The notes: generated by a model not told the origin, from the sequence alone. A stretch of DNA of 64,000 nt from Candidatus Roizmanbacteria bacterium GW2011_GWC1_37_12 (GCA_000991135.1 LBST01000004.1:1-64000), one strand, 5' to 3'. Shown: positions 36,217-45,902, numbered from the stretch's first letter. Made by a program: numbers and translations.

Positions 36217-37501
36217 CTTCTTTAAAAATCTTCACCTTGCCAAAAACCCCGTCGTAGCCCGGGTCGACGAATACCTTTCTTTCTCTGACAATCTCAACCG
36301 CCTGCTTTAATTTTTCTCCTCCTAACCTCTCAATCTCCTCATAGGTTTTTTTAAGTAGAATATCAAATTCTGCTGCCTCTAACGTCAACCTCTCATATTC
36401 TTTTTGGGCTTTTGTCAGAGAATGATCATTTAACTCTAATAAAATCTCAAGTAGCGGGATCATCGATACGAAAGGTCGCCTTGTTTTTTCCTTGTCATAA
36501 ACAAACGTTAATCCGACTTTATTTTTCATCAACAAAAGATCTTCCGGCCCGAGAAGTTTTTCCGAAAGGTCAAGGACGCGGTTTTCCACGCCGACTGTTA
36601 AGGGTCGGCCACAAACAGGACAGATCGAGCCTTTTTCTTTTATCTCGCGGGCATTATAACGAATGCTGCAGACGCGGTGACCAGACCAATGATACTTTCC
36701 TTCTTCGGGAAAAAATTCAATGGTAAAACCTATTTTTAGTTTTCCTTCCCGGTCTTGTTTGATGGCGCCGGTGATATCATTATAGGTGAAATGGGTCTCA
36801 TGGGTCTTATTAGACTCATTGGAAACAAACACTGTCGCTTCGCGGCCTAATTTCGGCCCGGAATGGGCATCGGAAAAAGAAACAATCGACCGGTTTTTCA
36901 GTTCTTTTATCTGCCAGTTCATGATCGGATCAGAACTTAAGCCTGTTTCAATCGCATAAATATGTCTTGCCTCATCACCAAAACATTCACTCAACGAATC
37001 AAATCCGCTCTTGGAGCCAAAGACAGCAAACCAAGGCGTCCAGGCATGGGCGGGGATAAACAAAACTCTTTCGTCAATCTCCAATACCAATTTCAATAAG
37101 TCGACCGAAGAAATTCCCACAATCGGCCGGCCGTCAGCCATCAGTTTGCATCCCCGGGTATTTAATTCTTTGATTATTTTCTCGCAGGTTTCAATTGACG
37201 GAGAAAAAATCAGATTGTGGACGCGCCTCACCTGACCGCCCTGCGAATAGATACTGGAAATTTCTGTCGACAACAAGAAATTTGTTTCTCCTGGTCGATC
37301 TTTCAACGTAAAAATGCCGGAACTGGTTTCTTTTAAACTATCTTTGATTGACCGAAACCACAAAGGATGAGTCCAGTCTCCTGTAGCTACTAACTGGATT
37401 CCTTTTAACTTCGACCAGCGGGAAATTTCCGGAAGAGTCATGTTGGGCGACACCGCCCGCGAATAACGGGAGTGAAGCTGTAAATCAGCGATTATTTGCA
37501 T
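36170..37501 (-). CDS. Endonuclease Q-like PHP-domain protein
   Basis: ADLQLHSRYSRAVSPNMTLPEISRWSKLKGIQLVATGDWTHPLW; internal zinc finger CSIRYNAREIKEKGSICPVCGRPL. Confidence 0.8.
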   Translation of the reverse strand: MQIIADLQLHSRYSRAVSPNMTLPEISRWSKLKGIQLVATGDWTHPLWFRSIKDSLKETSSGIFTLKDRPGETNFLLSTEISSIYSQGGQVRRVHNLIFSPSIETCEKIIKELNTRGCKLMADGRPIVGISSVDLLKLVLEIDERVLFIPAHAWTPWFAVFGSKSGFDSLSECFGDEARHIYAIETGLSSDPIMNWQIKELKNRSIVSFSDAHSGPKLGREATVFVSNESNKTHETHFTYNDITGAIKQDREGKLKIGFTIEFFPEEGKYHWSGHRVCSIRYNAREIKEKGSICPVCGRPLTVGVENRVLDLSEKLLGPEDLLLMKNKVGLTFVYDKEKTRRPFVSMIPLLEILLELNDHSLTKAQKEYERLTLEAAEFDILLKKTYEEIERLGGEKLKQAVEIVRERKVFVDPGYDGVFGKVKIFKEDEENKNEKTTQQKLF

Positions 37502-37508
37502 ATTGTTA

Positions 37509-38789
37509 TTATATGAAAAGATAGAAAAAAATTAATAGATTCACAGCTGAAAGGCTTCTATATATTAATGGATTGTCAATGAATTTGAAAACAAACGGAA
37601 TGTAGGGGACTGCCCAGCTATGATAATGATTTAAAAATGCCAAAACAGATAGTAAATAAAAATGCTTCAGATATTGTCTTCTATGAATTGCCAGCACTAA
37701 TAAAAAAGGCAGTGGTAAAAGAAAATACCTCTCGTGCATTTTTGTCAAGAAAAGTACCGAAACCAATGAAGAAAAAAACAATCCCAACAAAACCGTCTCT
37801 GTTTTGATTTTAGATTTTATCAAACGAGACAAAACAATCAGAAAAAATAATCCTGTTAGTAAATATCCCCATGCTCTATAGGAAAGATTAAAAATGAAGG
37901 GTGCTGTATCCAAAACTGCTTTTTTTAAATCGATAAAAATCAGCCAAAAATTAAAAGCACCGTTGGTTACAAAGGGAAGGCTTTGAGCAGAGATGATTTT
38001 CTGCCAGTAAATAAAATACGGAGCCAACAAATCACTTCTTTTTAAGAAGGGCAAAAAAGACAACCAAAAAACCAGATTGGAAATGAGCAAGGTTTTGATA
38101 GATTTTCGCCAACCAAACTTTTTCAAAAATATCAGTCCATAGACCGGAAAAAATACTAATGATGTCGGCTTAACTAAGAGGCTTAAGGTAAAAAAGACTC
38201 CGCTCCAATTATTTTTTTTTGTAAATAAAAGAAAATAAAAGGAAATCATAACAAAAAACAAAGGAATGACGTCGATCTGGCCCCAAAGGCTGCTGTTATA
38301 GATAAAGACAGGATTGAATAAAATCAAAGAAGCGGTTAACAGGACTAAGTTTTTATTCTTGGGGGTTATTTCTTTCGCAAAAAGAACCAACATCCAGGCT
38401 AATCCCAAATCAGAAAGAACTGCTGGCAATTTCAGCATGGCTGCCAAAAATAACCTCTTGTCAATGCTCTCCAAAAACGAGACAAAGTTTGAAGGAAAAA
38501 ACGGAATGTTAATATTCAACCACCAAAAAAAATCAAAGATAACTTTCGGCAAAGGATAAAAAAGATAAAAAATAAAAAGCGAAAGAGGAGGATAGTTTGG
38601 ATAAAGGACGGCAAATTTCTCTGACGAAGGTCTGCTGAAAAAATCCAGAAAACCCCGCTCGTGCAGGTCTTTTGCCCAGACAATATGATTGTTGACGTCA
38701 AAACTATAATTTCCAAAAATAAAAAACAAACGAACTATGAGTCCCAAAAGAAAAGTAAACAGAAGCAAATGCTTTTTTGTGAAGCGCAT
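37509..38789 (-). CDS. GT-C superfamily membrane glycosyltransferase
   Basis: Polytopic membrane protein with ALG6/8-like YPPLSLFIFYLF and SLWGQIDVIPLFFVMISF. Confidence 0.75.
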   Translation of the reverse strand: MRFTKKHLLLFTFLLGLIVRLFFIFGNYSFDVNNHIVWAKDLHERGFLDFFSRPSSEKFAVLYPNYPPLSLFIFYLFYPLPKVIFDFFWWLNINIPFFPSNFVSFLESIDKRLFLAAMLKLPAVLSDLGLAWMLVLFAKEITPKNKNLVLLTASLILFNPVFIYNSSLWGQIDVIPLFFVMISFYFLLFTKKNNWSGVFFTLSLLVKPTSLVFFPVYGLIFLKKFGWRKSIKTLLISNLVFWLSFLPFLKRSDLLAPYFIYWQKIISAQSLPFVTNGAFNFWLIFIDLKKAVLDTAPFIFNLSYRAWGYLLTGLFFLIVLSRLIKSKIKTETVLLGLFFSSLVSVLFLTKMHERYFLLPLPFLLVLAIHRRQYLKHFYLLSVLAFLNHYHSWAVPYIPFVFKFIDNPLIYRSLSAVNLLIFFYLFI

Positions 38790-38814
38790 AAGATATATTG
38801 TATATAATCTACTT

Positions 38815-40260
38815 ATGAAGAGCAGGAAAAATCTCTTTCTTTTATTTTTTGTTCTTGTCCTGGCTGCTTTTCTTCGTTTTTATAAAATAGAAAACCTGGC
38901 GATTTTTTTGTCCGACCAAGCATCTGACTCAACTAAGGTTTTTGAGATGATGCGCGGACGTTTTACTCTTCTTGGCCCGATCACATCAGTCGGAGGATTT
39001 TACAACGGACCGATTGTTTATTACTTGATGCTTCCTTTTTATTGGATATTGAAAGGTGGACCGGTGAGCGGTACTGTTTTCCAGACAGTTCTTCAAATCG
39101 CTACGATTCCTTTTATATTTCTTCTTGGCAAGAAACTAAAAAATGAAACTGTTGGATTGATTGCTTCATTCCTATTTGCCATTTCACCCCTGATGATTGA
39201 CTACTCACGAGCCGGCTTCAACGCCCATCCGGCAATCTTTTTTTCAACATTAATACTTTATGTTTTGTTTCTTTTGAAGGAAAATTTTTCTTTATTAAAA
39301 GGTGTTCTTCTTGGAATTTTCATTGGTTTTATTCTCCAGATGCACTACATGACTATCTCCATTCTTTTATTTGTTTTTTTATATCCTTTGATTTTCCAGA
39401 AAAAGCTTTTTAACTTTAGGTATTACCTGACAATAATTACTGGAATAATAATCGGCCTGTCTCCGTTTTTATTGTTCGAATTAAGACACCAGTTCTTAAA
39501 TATCAATCTGTTTTTAAAATATTTCTTTTCCGAAAAAACTTCTTCTTGGTCTTTTATCCCTGCTTTTAAAATCTGGCCGGAAACGATTAATGAACTTTTG
39601 TTTGGTAATTATTTTATCGCTATTGCCATCGTCGTCTATATTTTAAAAACCTTTTTCTACATAAAAAATAAAGAAACAAAACCTTATCTATTGTTTTTTC
39701 TCTGCATTTTTCTAATCAGTCTGATCTATGGAAAACCGCTGCAAAAACACTACATAATTGCCTTTCACACATCATTGATCCTTTTGTTTTCCTTAGCTGT
39801 CGAGTCCACATTGTCATTCTGGCAATCCCGACTAAGTCGGGAGCGTCCAGAATCGTTGTTGGTTTTTGTTTTATGTTTTCTGATTTTTTTTATTAACCTT
39901 CCCCGTTTAAATCTGGAAAAATCCAGACACCCGCTCCAGAGAGGAATGGCGGTCGCTGATTTTAGAAAAGCCGCCAAGATAATTAACGAGGATAATAAAG
40001 AAGTCTACAACGTCGCCATGCATACCCAAGGAGACAACCGGGCCATGCCCCTTCGCTACATGCTTTTATTATTAAACGAGAAGCCTCTTGATTATGAGCA
40101 CTACGGCGAAGCCGAAGAGCTATATTTTTTAATTCCTAAAACCGAAAAAATAGAAATCCAAACCATGTGGGAATACACATCGTTTGGTTCGTCAAATGTT
40201 GTTAATAAATGGGAGATAAATGAAGAATACTTTCTTTATAAACTTGATAAACTTATTTAA
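38815..40260 (+). CDS. GT39-like (ArnT/PMT-type) membrane glycosyltransferase
   Basis: RFYKIENLAIFLSDQASDSTKVFEMMRGRFTLLGPITSVGGFYNGPIVYYLMLPFYWI; ATG 38815 preferred. Confidence 0.75.
   Translation: MKSRKNLFLLFFVLVLAAFLRFYKIENLAIFLSDQASDSTKVFEMMRGRFTLLGPITSVGGFYNGPIVYYLMLPFYWILKGGPVSGTVFQTVLQIATIPFIFLLGKKLKNETVGLIASFLFAISPLMIDYSRAGFNAHPAIFFSTLILYVLFLLKENFSLLKGVLLGIFIGFILQMHYMTISILLFVFLYPLIFQKKLFNFRYYLTIITGIIIGLSPFLLFELRHQFLNINLFLKYFFSEKTSSWSFIPAFKIWPETINELLFGNYFIAIAIVVYILKTFFYIKNKETKPYLLFFLCIFLISLIYGKPLQKHYIIAFHTSLILLFSLAVESTLSFWQSRLSRERPESLLVFVLCFLIFFINLPRLNLEKSRHPLQRGMAVADFRKAAKIINEDNKEVYNVAMHTQGDNRAMPLRYMLLLLNEKPLDYEHYGEAEELYFLIPKTEKIEIQTMWEYTSFGSSNVVNKWEINEEYFLYKLDKLI
39820..39853. repeat. 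Nested palindrome within the GT39-like CDS
   Basis: ATTCTGG-caa-TCCCGACTAAGTCGGGA-gcgt-CCAGAAT; the inner 17-mer is identical to the riboswitch P7-like stem at ~23350. Confidence 0.8.
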
Positions 40261-40560
40261 ATGAAAGGATTTATTGAGTTTATCAGAGAAAGGGGAATTG
40301 TTGGCTTTGCCGTTGGCTTTATCTTGGGAGGAGCAGTGACAAAGGTGGTATCTTCGTTCGTTTCCGATATTGTCAATCCTATCCTCGGGCTTCTTCTGTC
40401 AAAAACCAGGAGTCTTGAGTCAATGTATTTTCAAATCGCCGGCGCGAAAATCGCTTGGGGCCACTTTGTCAGCGTCCTCATCGACTTTGTCATCCTCTCC
40501 TTTATCATCTACTTTGCTGTTAAAGGACTAAGGTTAGAAAAGATAGACAAGAAGAAATAA
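40261..40560 (+). CDS. mscL: Large-conductance mechanosensitive channel
   Basis: MKGFIEFIRERGIVGFAVGFILGGAVTKVVSSFVSDIVNPILGLLL. Confidence 0.93.
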   Translation: MKGFIEFIRERGIVGFAVGFILGGAVTKVVSSFVSDIVNPILGLLLSKTRSLESMYFQIAGAKIAWGHFVSVLIDFVILSFIIYFAVKGLRLEKIDKKK

Positions 40561-40562
40561 TT

Positions 40563-40950
40563 TGGTGGAGATGGCGGGAGTTGAACCCGCGTCCGAGAAA
40601 ACACTCATATAGATTTTTAGTTGGGGTTAGATTATTTTTACTCTTGTTTGCCCGCTTAAATAATCAAATCGTAACAAACAGCTGATTAGGGTTGTCGACT
40701 CAAGATACAATCAGTTACTTTCAAGAGCCTTATTCCGATTGGTTTATCCCTCATATAGATTGAATCGGAAGAAATCTAAAGAGAGCCCGATTAGTTAACG
40801 TAGGCAAAGTTCATATTTGCATATGACCTAGCCAACATCGCTTCTCGGAAATCTGACAATTGCTTATCAGTTATTGTTTCCGTTTAACGCAACAGGTGCG
40901 CCCCAACGATCTATAAAAGTGCGAATTTCCCGTCGATGCCTTGCATCCCC
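40563..40950 (-). ncRNA. ssrA: Transfer-messenger RNA
   Basis: 5' GGGGATGCAAGGCATCGACGGG, 3' GGACGCGGGTTCAACTCCCGCCATCTCCACCA; acceptor GGGGATG/CATCTCC; adjacent to smpB. Confidence 0.95.
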
Positions 40951-40982
40951 CGTAAATTTTTGAAATTCAAAAATTTACGGGG
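40948..40982. repeat. 35-bp perfect palindrome at the tmRNA 5' boundary
   Basis: CCCCGTAAATTTTTGAA-A-TTCAAAAATTTACGGGG. Confidence 0.9.
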
Positions 40983-41005
40983 TAAACCCTTTTGTCAAAG
41001 AGTTT

Positions 41006-41455
41006 CTAAACTTTAAGGTACTCCTTCGCTTCTCTCTTCTCCTGTCTCTTTATATCTCTTGCTTTTTCCAGCTTTCTCTTCTCAATTTCTTTTCTGCCTT
41101 TAACCAAAGCTATCTCAAGCTTGATTAAAGGACCCTTATTATAGCATGATTTAGGTGCTAACGTCAACCCAGCTGAAGTCATTTTCGTCCGCAGTCTTAT
41201 CAGTTCCTTTTTGTGCAAAAGAAGTTTTCTCGTTCTTTTCGGGTCATAGTTTTGGTTTCGGGCAAACTCATAGATAGGTATCTCGGCATTGATTAAATAA
41301 GCATCTCCGTCTTCCATAATCCTGACAAAAGCATCGTCGAGTTTAAACCGACCAGCACGAATAGACTTAACCTCTGGTCCAGTCAAAACTATTCCAACTT
41401 CATAGGTTTCGATTTCTCTATATTCTCGGTTAAACTTGCGATTGATGATTTTCAT
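41006..41455 (-). CDS. smpB: SsrA-binding protein SmpB
   Basis: NREYREIETYEVGIVLTGPEVKSIRAGRFKLDDAFVRI...NQNYDPKRTRKLLLHKKEL. Confidence 0.97.
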   Translation of the reverse strand: MKIINRKFNREYREIETYEVGIVLTGPEVKSIRAGRFKLDDAFVRIMEDGDAYLINAEIPIYEFARNQNYDPKRTRKLLLHKKELIRLRTKMTSAGLTLAPKSCYNKGPLIKLEIALVKGRKEIEKRKLEKARDIKRQEKREAKEYLKV

Positions 41456-41499
41456 ATATAGCAATTATATACCATCCAATTATTGATATAATTTACCTC

Positions 41500-42363
41500 A
41501 TGCCGTTTTATGTTTATGCATGGATCGCCTGTGTGTCTTCGGCGTTAACCATCATTATCACCAAGTTAACAAGTAAACACACAATCAGAGATCCTTGGCT
41601 ATTCAACTTCATCTGGACCTTAATAATTTTTCTATTTACGATTCCTCCTGCAATATATTACCAAGCCGGACTTCCAAAAGATTGGTGGCCAATAATTATA
41701 GCTGGCATATTTGCTGCTGGTTGGAATATCCTTTATATTCAGTCAGTTTATAGAATTGACGTTTCAACTCTTTCGCCTCTTTTCAACTTTAGATTAATAT
41801 TCGCGATCATTCTCGGTTCTGTTTTATTTCAAGAACAACTGACGATTAACCAATCTATTTTCTTCATGATAATTTTGGTCGGAGGTTTGTTTATATCTAT
41901 TGACGAAAAAATGAAAATTAACTCATTTTTTAAACCTTCTATTGCTATTGGTTTACTGGCAATGCTTTCTTTGGCGTTAAACAATGCTTTTATAAAAATG
42001 GCATTAATAAAAAATGACTTATGGACAGCAAATTTGTGGATGAGTATCATTACACTCTTAATGGTGATTCCGACTGTTTTTCTTTTCAAAAAAGACATCA
42101 AAAGAGTTGACGGAAAACAAATCCTACCAGTTTTAGGAATGGGAATTTTACAAATCGTCACCAATGCCGCGGCCAATATCGCTTATAGTAAAAACCTCGG
42201 AATAACAACACTCATTATGGCCGTTCCTCTTTCCATGATTTTTACTTTTATCTTGTCAACATATGCTCCAAAACTACTTGAAAAGCACACTTTGAAAGTA
42301 TACGCAGTAAGATTCGCGGCTGCGGCTATTATGATTTTTAGTGCGATACAACTATCGCGATAA
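41500..42363 (+). CDS. EamA/DMT superfamily transporter
   Basis: About 10 TM helices with DMT repeat structure. Confidence 0.75.
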   Translation: MPFYVYAWIACVSSALTIIITKLTSKHTIRDPWLFNFIWTLIIFLFTIPPAIYYQAGLPKDWWPIIIAGIFAAGWNILYIQSVYRIDVSTLSPLFNFRLIFAIILGSVLFQEQLTINQSIFFMIILVGGLFISIDEKMKINSFFKPSIAIGLLAMLSLALNNAFIKMALIKNDLWTANLWMSIITLLMVIPTVFLFKKDIKRVDGKQILPVLGMGILQIVTNAAANIAYSKNLGITTLIMAVPLSMIFTFILSTYAPKLLEKHTLKVYAVRFAAAAIMIFSAIQLSR

Positions 42364-42390
42364 TTATTAAAAAGTAATATAATATAAGTG

Positions 42391-42690
42391 ATGGCTGTTT
42401 TCGAAAAGTACTACGTTTACACAATTCTTTCTTTGAGGGATTTTGATTTATATACTGGAATTACAAACAATTTGAAAACGCGAATCGAAGAGCACATGAG
42501 AGGGATTGTCTCTTCGACAAAGATCAGAATTCCTTTTAAGCTCATTCACTATGAATATTTCATTAATCTTGAAGATGCCAGAAAGAGGGAAATGTATCTC
42601 AAATCAGCAAGAGGCAAGGCGGAACTTAAAGATTCATTAAAGAGAACTCTCGCAAGCAAAACCTATATGCCATATAGGATATCGAGATAA
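42391..42690 (+). CDS. GIY-YIG domain nuclease
   Basis: YYVYTILSLRDFDLYTGITNNLKTRIEEHMRG...REMYLKSARGKAELKD. Confidence 0.9.
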   Translation: MAVFEKYYVYTILSLRDFDLYTGITNNLKTRIEEHMRGIVSSTKIRIPFKLIHYEYFINLEDARKREMYLKSARGKAELKDSLKRTLASKTYMPYRISR

Positions 42691-42726
42691 ACTTGACGAA
42701 CTTGAAAAACTTGATACACTGAAATT

Positions 42727-42936
42727 ATGGAACATAAAATCAACCGCTATATCAAGGGCCACATGATGACGATGATGATCGCGGTTTTGACCGGCTTCTT
42801 GATTTTGTTTCTCGGTGAGTTCTTACTCTACCGAAAAATTATGGTTTTAAACCAGATGGTTTCGGAAGGCCTGATACAGATAAAAGAGGTCACAAACCCT
42901 TCTCCTTTGCCAACCGTAGCGATGATGAAGAAATAA
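42727..42936 (+). CDS. Small single-TM protein
   Basis: 69-aa ORF with one TM segment, in line with the neighbouring + genes. Confidence 0.45.
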   Translation: MEHKINRYIKGHMMTMMIAVLTGFLILFLGEFLLYRKIMVLNQMVSEGLIQIKEVTNPSPLPTVAMMKK

Positions 42937-42939
42937 ACC

Positions 42940-43686
42940 ATGGAAGAAAAAATATTTTTTCAAGACTCAAACGGCAATAATCTTTGTGGCATCTTATCAA
43001 ATCCTACTAGTAATAAAAATAAACCTGTCATTATTCTTATCCATGGGTTCAATAGCGGAAAAGATAGCTCTACTAATACAACTTTACTTGAGAGATTAAA
43101 CAAAATAAATATCTCTTCATTTCGTATTGATTTATTTGCTCATGGAGAGAGCGACGGAAGTTTCGAAAATCTGACCCAGTCTGAAGCAGTCGACGACGTA
43201 TTACAAGCAATCAAGTTTCTAAAAGGTTTGGGTTATGAAAAAATTGGCCTGGAAGGATCTAGTTTTGGAGGCTTGGCCTCAATAATGGCTGCTTCGCAGT
43301 CATTTGATATCTGTCTTCTTGCTTTAAAATGCCCTGTCTCAAGTTATTTAGAATTTAAAAAGTATGCTAATCCTGGGTTAATTGAAGAGTGGAAAAAACA
43401 AGGTTATAACTATCGAGAAAACAAAAAACTAAAATACGCTTTTTATGAAGATGTAAAAAACAATATTGCTTACGACGTTGCTAGTAAAATCAAAGTTCCG
43501 ACCTTAATCGTTCACGGCGACGCTGACGCCGAAGTCCCAATAGAGCAGAGTATAAAACTTGCTAAATTAATTCCAAACTGTCAACTAAAAATCATCAAGG
43601 GCGCGGGTCATCGTTTCCAAGAAGGAAACACAAAGGAAGAGATGTTAAACGTAATCACTGATTTTATCATTGAAAAATCAAAGTAA
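42940..43686 (+). CDS. Alpha/beta hydrolase (serine aminopeptidase-like)
   Basis: VIILIHGFNSGKDSSTN...LEGSSFGGLAS...VPTLIVHGDADAEVPIEQS...GAGHRF. Confidence 0.88.
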   Translation: MEEKIFFQDSNGNNLCGILSNPTSNKNKPVIILIHGFNSGKDSSTNTTLLERLNKINISSFRIDLFAHGESDGSFENLTQSEAVDDVLQAIKFLKGLGYEKIGLEGSSFGGLASIMAASQSFDICLLALKCPVSSYLEFKKYANPGLIEEWKKQGYNYRENKKLKYAFYEDVKNNIAYDVASKIKVPTLIVHGDADAEVPIEQSIKLAKLIPNCQLKIIKGAGHRFQEGNTKEEMLNVITDFIIEKSK

Positions 43687-43705
43687 AGGGTATAAATTAA
43701 GTTAT

Positions 43706-44452
43706 ATGGAAAAATCTAATAATTTCCTAAAAAACTTTTTCACTGTAATAGTTGTTTCTCTTGCGGCACTTTATTTAATTAAAGTATTTAATATCTCTTA
43801 TCCTCTAACAATCGTCAATACCACCCAGACGACAGAGCTCGCGGTTGTGGGCGAGGGTAAAGTCGAGGTAACGCCTGATACCGCCTATGTTGATGCGGGA
43901 ATTACCGTTGATAATCGAGGAACAGTCAAAGAAGTCCAAGACACAATTAATACTATCAACAACAAAATCATCAATGCTTTGAGAGATATGGGGATCGAAA
44001 AAGCCGACATTAAGACTTCAAACTACTCTGTTTATCCAAACTATAAATATGAGAACAATGTAAATTCCATTAACGGGTATAACGGCAACGCGACTGTCGA
44101 GGTAAAAGTCAGGGATACACAGATTGTTTCCCAGGTGATAACTGCTGTTACTGAAGCTGGCGCAAACCAGATCCAAGGAGTCAATTTTTCAATCGACAAA
44201 CCAGAAGCCTACCGCGAACAGGCTCGGGACATGGCAATAAAAAACGCCAAAGACCAGGCAAAAAAAATAGCAAAAAATCTCGGGATAAAACTTGGAAAAG
44301 TTACCAATATCGTCGAGTCTTCACCAGACTCTCCACCGGTCCTTTATGACCGAGCTTATGCTGTCGAAGGCATTGGCGGTGGCGAACCGACTGTTGAAGG
44401 AGGCACACAAACTGTCAGTTCTGTCGTAACACTATACTTCGAAAAGAAATGA
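43706..44452 (+). CDS. SIMPL (DUF541) domain secreted protein
   Basis: LAVVGEGKVEVTPDTAYVDAGITVDNRG...REQARDMAIKNAKDQAKKIAKNLGIKLGKVTNIVE. Confidence 0.88.
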   Translation: MEKSNNFLKNFFTVIVVSLAALYLIKVFNISYPLTIVNTTQTTELAVVGEGKVEVTPDTAYVDAGITVDNRGTVKEVQDTINTINNKIINALRDMGIEKADIKTSNYSVYPNYKYENNVNSINGYNGNATVEVKVRDTQIVSQVITAVTEAGANQIQGVNFSIDKPEAYREQARDMAIKNAKDQAKKIAKNLGIKLGKVTNIVESSPDSPPVLYDRAYAVEGIGGGEPTVEGGTQTVSSVVTLYFEKK

Positions 44453-44478
44453 CGAGGCAATTACGTTGCTTAGTCATT
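44448..44478. terminator. Hairpin between two convergent genes, likely bidirectional terminator
   Basis: AATGACgAgGCAA-ttac-gTTGCtTaGTCATT. Confidence 0.6.
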
Positions 44479-44479
44479 A

Positions 44480-45901
44480 TTAATTTGTTTTGACTAATTC
44501 GATCGTCACAATAGAATTAGCCGGCATAATAATCGCTTTGTCTCCTGTTAAACTGATTTCTCCGTTAACTGCTTCAACATTAAGATCAACTGTTTTTTGC
44601 CCGTTAAGGAAAGTTTTTGTCAAACTATGTTTTCCAGGAAGTAAGTTTCTAAAAACTACCGGTACGGCTTCAGTATTTCGCCCAGTTTCATCATAGTTAG
44701 TCAAAATCAAACTGATTTTATCGTCGCTCACACTGGCTAGAGCCGTCACATAAGTCCCTTCGCCGTCGACGATGATTTGATTGCCGTTTAAAGTATTTAA
44801 CATCTGTAATGCATACCAGCGGGGTTTTTTACTACCATCGTAGTTTAAGATCCCCCAAGATAAAGCCGGGCCGTCTTTGACTTCAAATAAAAAGGCAGAC
44901 TCGATATTAGCATTGATAAAATTTCGAATTGAGGCTAGAGTATGAGCTGCGCCGACCTCGGTATCGGCGATCGGGTTTTTTTCCGAGTCATAACCCCATT
45001 CGCTAATAATTCTTGGAAGATTTTCAAACCTGTCGTAGCGAGGACTTTCTGCCAACCACTTATTAAGATTGATGATGTCTTGAGTATAGTCGTCGGTCTT
45101 TTTTGAGTAGTGATGCCAACTGATGAAATCTATTTTTAAATTATTGACAGCTACATAATCCAAAAACTTTTGGATCCAGTTTTTGTAAAGGGCAGTCGTC
45201 ACCGGGCCGCCCAACTTATACGGGAAAATGTCCTCGGCTTTTTCCGCTCCTTTAGCAGAATAAAAATAAAGTTCTGAATAGCTTTTGTCACCCAAATACT
45301 TCCATTTACCAAACGATTCTAAATCAGGCTCATTCCAAACTTCATAGTAAATATCGGTCCGCCAAAAATCGTCTAAACCACCGCAGGGCAAGGTTGTTTG
45401 TCGACCGCTGTAGCGCTCGACTGTTTTTTGAACCAATAGACTCCATTCGTCCCAGCTTTTCGGCTTACCGATGAGAGAGCCGTCGTCAGACATCGTCGGA
45501 GGCATATAGCCTAAGGAAAAGAATGGTTTTGCTCCGGTGTGGTAGATATCACAAACTGTCTGATCGAGTTTGTCAAAGTTAAAACTCAAATTGCCTGATC
45601 CGTCACGAGTTACTACGTCATAAAAATCATAGATGTGATCGATCCTGATGAAGCGAGGATAGAGCTCGGAGACTTGGGAAATGACATTTTCAAACATCCT
45701 GACTCCTGATTCTTCTCCTCCTTGTGCCAGGGCTTTCCAGCGGTCTGGAAACGGCCCGGAAGTTTTTGCTACGTCAACGACAATATTGGCTTTAATTGCC
45801 GCCGCTCGGGATAAATACTGGAAAGAAAAAAACAAAAACGGAAAAGCCAAAAGAGTTAAAACAAAGTAGAGAGTTAGTTTAAACTTTAATCTTTTTTTCA
45901 T
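44480..45901 (-). CDS. Secreted glycoside hydrolase, GH39/beta-xylosidase-like
   Basis: Signal peptide; IYYEVWNEPDLESFGKWKY and IISEWGYDSEKNP catalytic-type motifs. Confidence 0.75.
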   Translation of the reverse strand: MKKRLKFKLTLYFVLTLLAFPFLFFSFQYLSRAAAIKANIVVDVAKTSGPFPDRWKALAQGGEESGVRMFENVISQVSELYPRFIRIDHIYDFYDVVTRDGSGNLSFNFDKLDQTVCDIYHTGAKPFFSLGYMPPTMSDDGSLIGKPKSWDEWSLLVQKTVERYSGRQTTLPCGGLDDFWRTDIYYEVWNEPDLESFGKWKYLGDKSYSELYFYSAKGAEKAEDIFPYKLGGPVTTALYKNWIQKFLDYVAVNNLKIDFISWHHYSKKTDDYTQDIINLNKWLAESPRYDRFENLPRIISEWGYDSEKNPIADTEVGAAHTLASIRNFINANIESAFLFEVKDGPALSWGILNYDGSKKPRWYALQMLNTLNGNQIIVDGEGTYVTALASVSDDKISLILTNYDETGRNTEAVPVVFRNLLPGKHSLTKTFLNGQKTVDLNVEAVNGEISLTGDKAIIMPANSIVTIELVKTN

Positions 45902-45902
45902 T

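Noticed and set aside
42660-42690. CCTATATGCCATATAGG palindrome at the end of the GIY-YIG gene as a homing site
   Set aside because: Short, no evidence of intron/intein insertion or partner sequence
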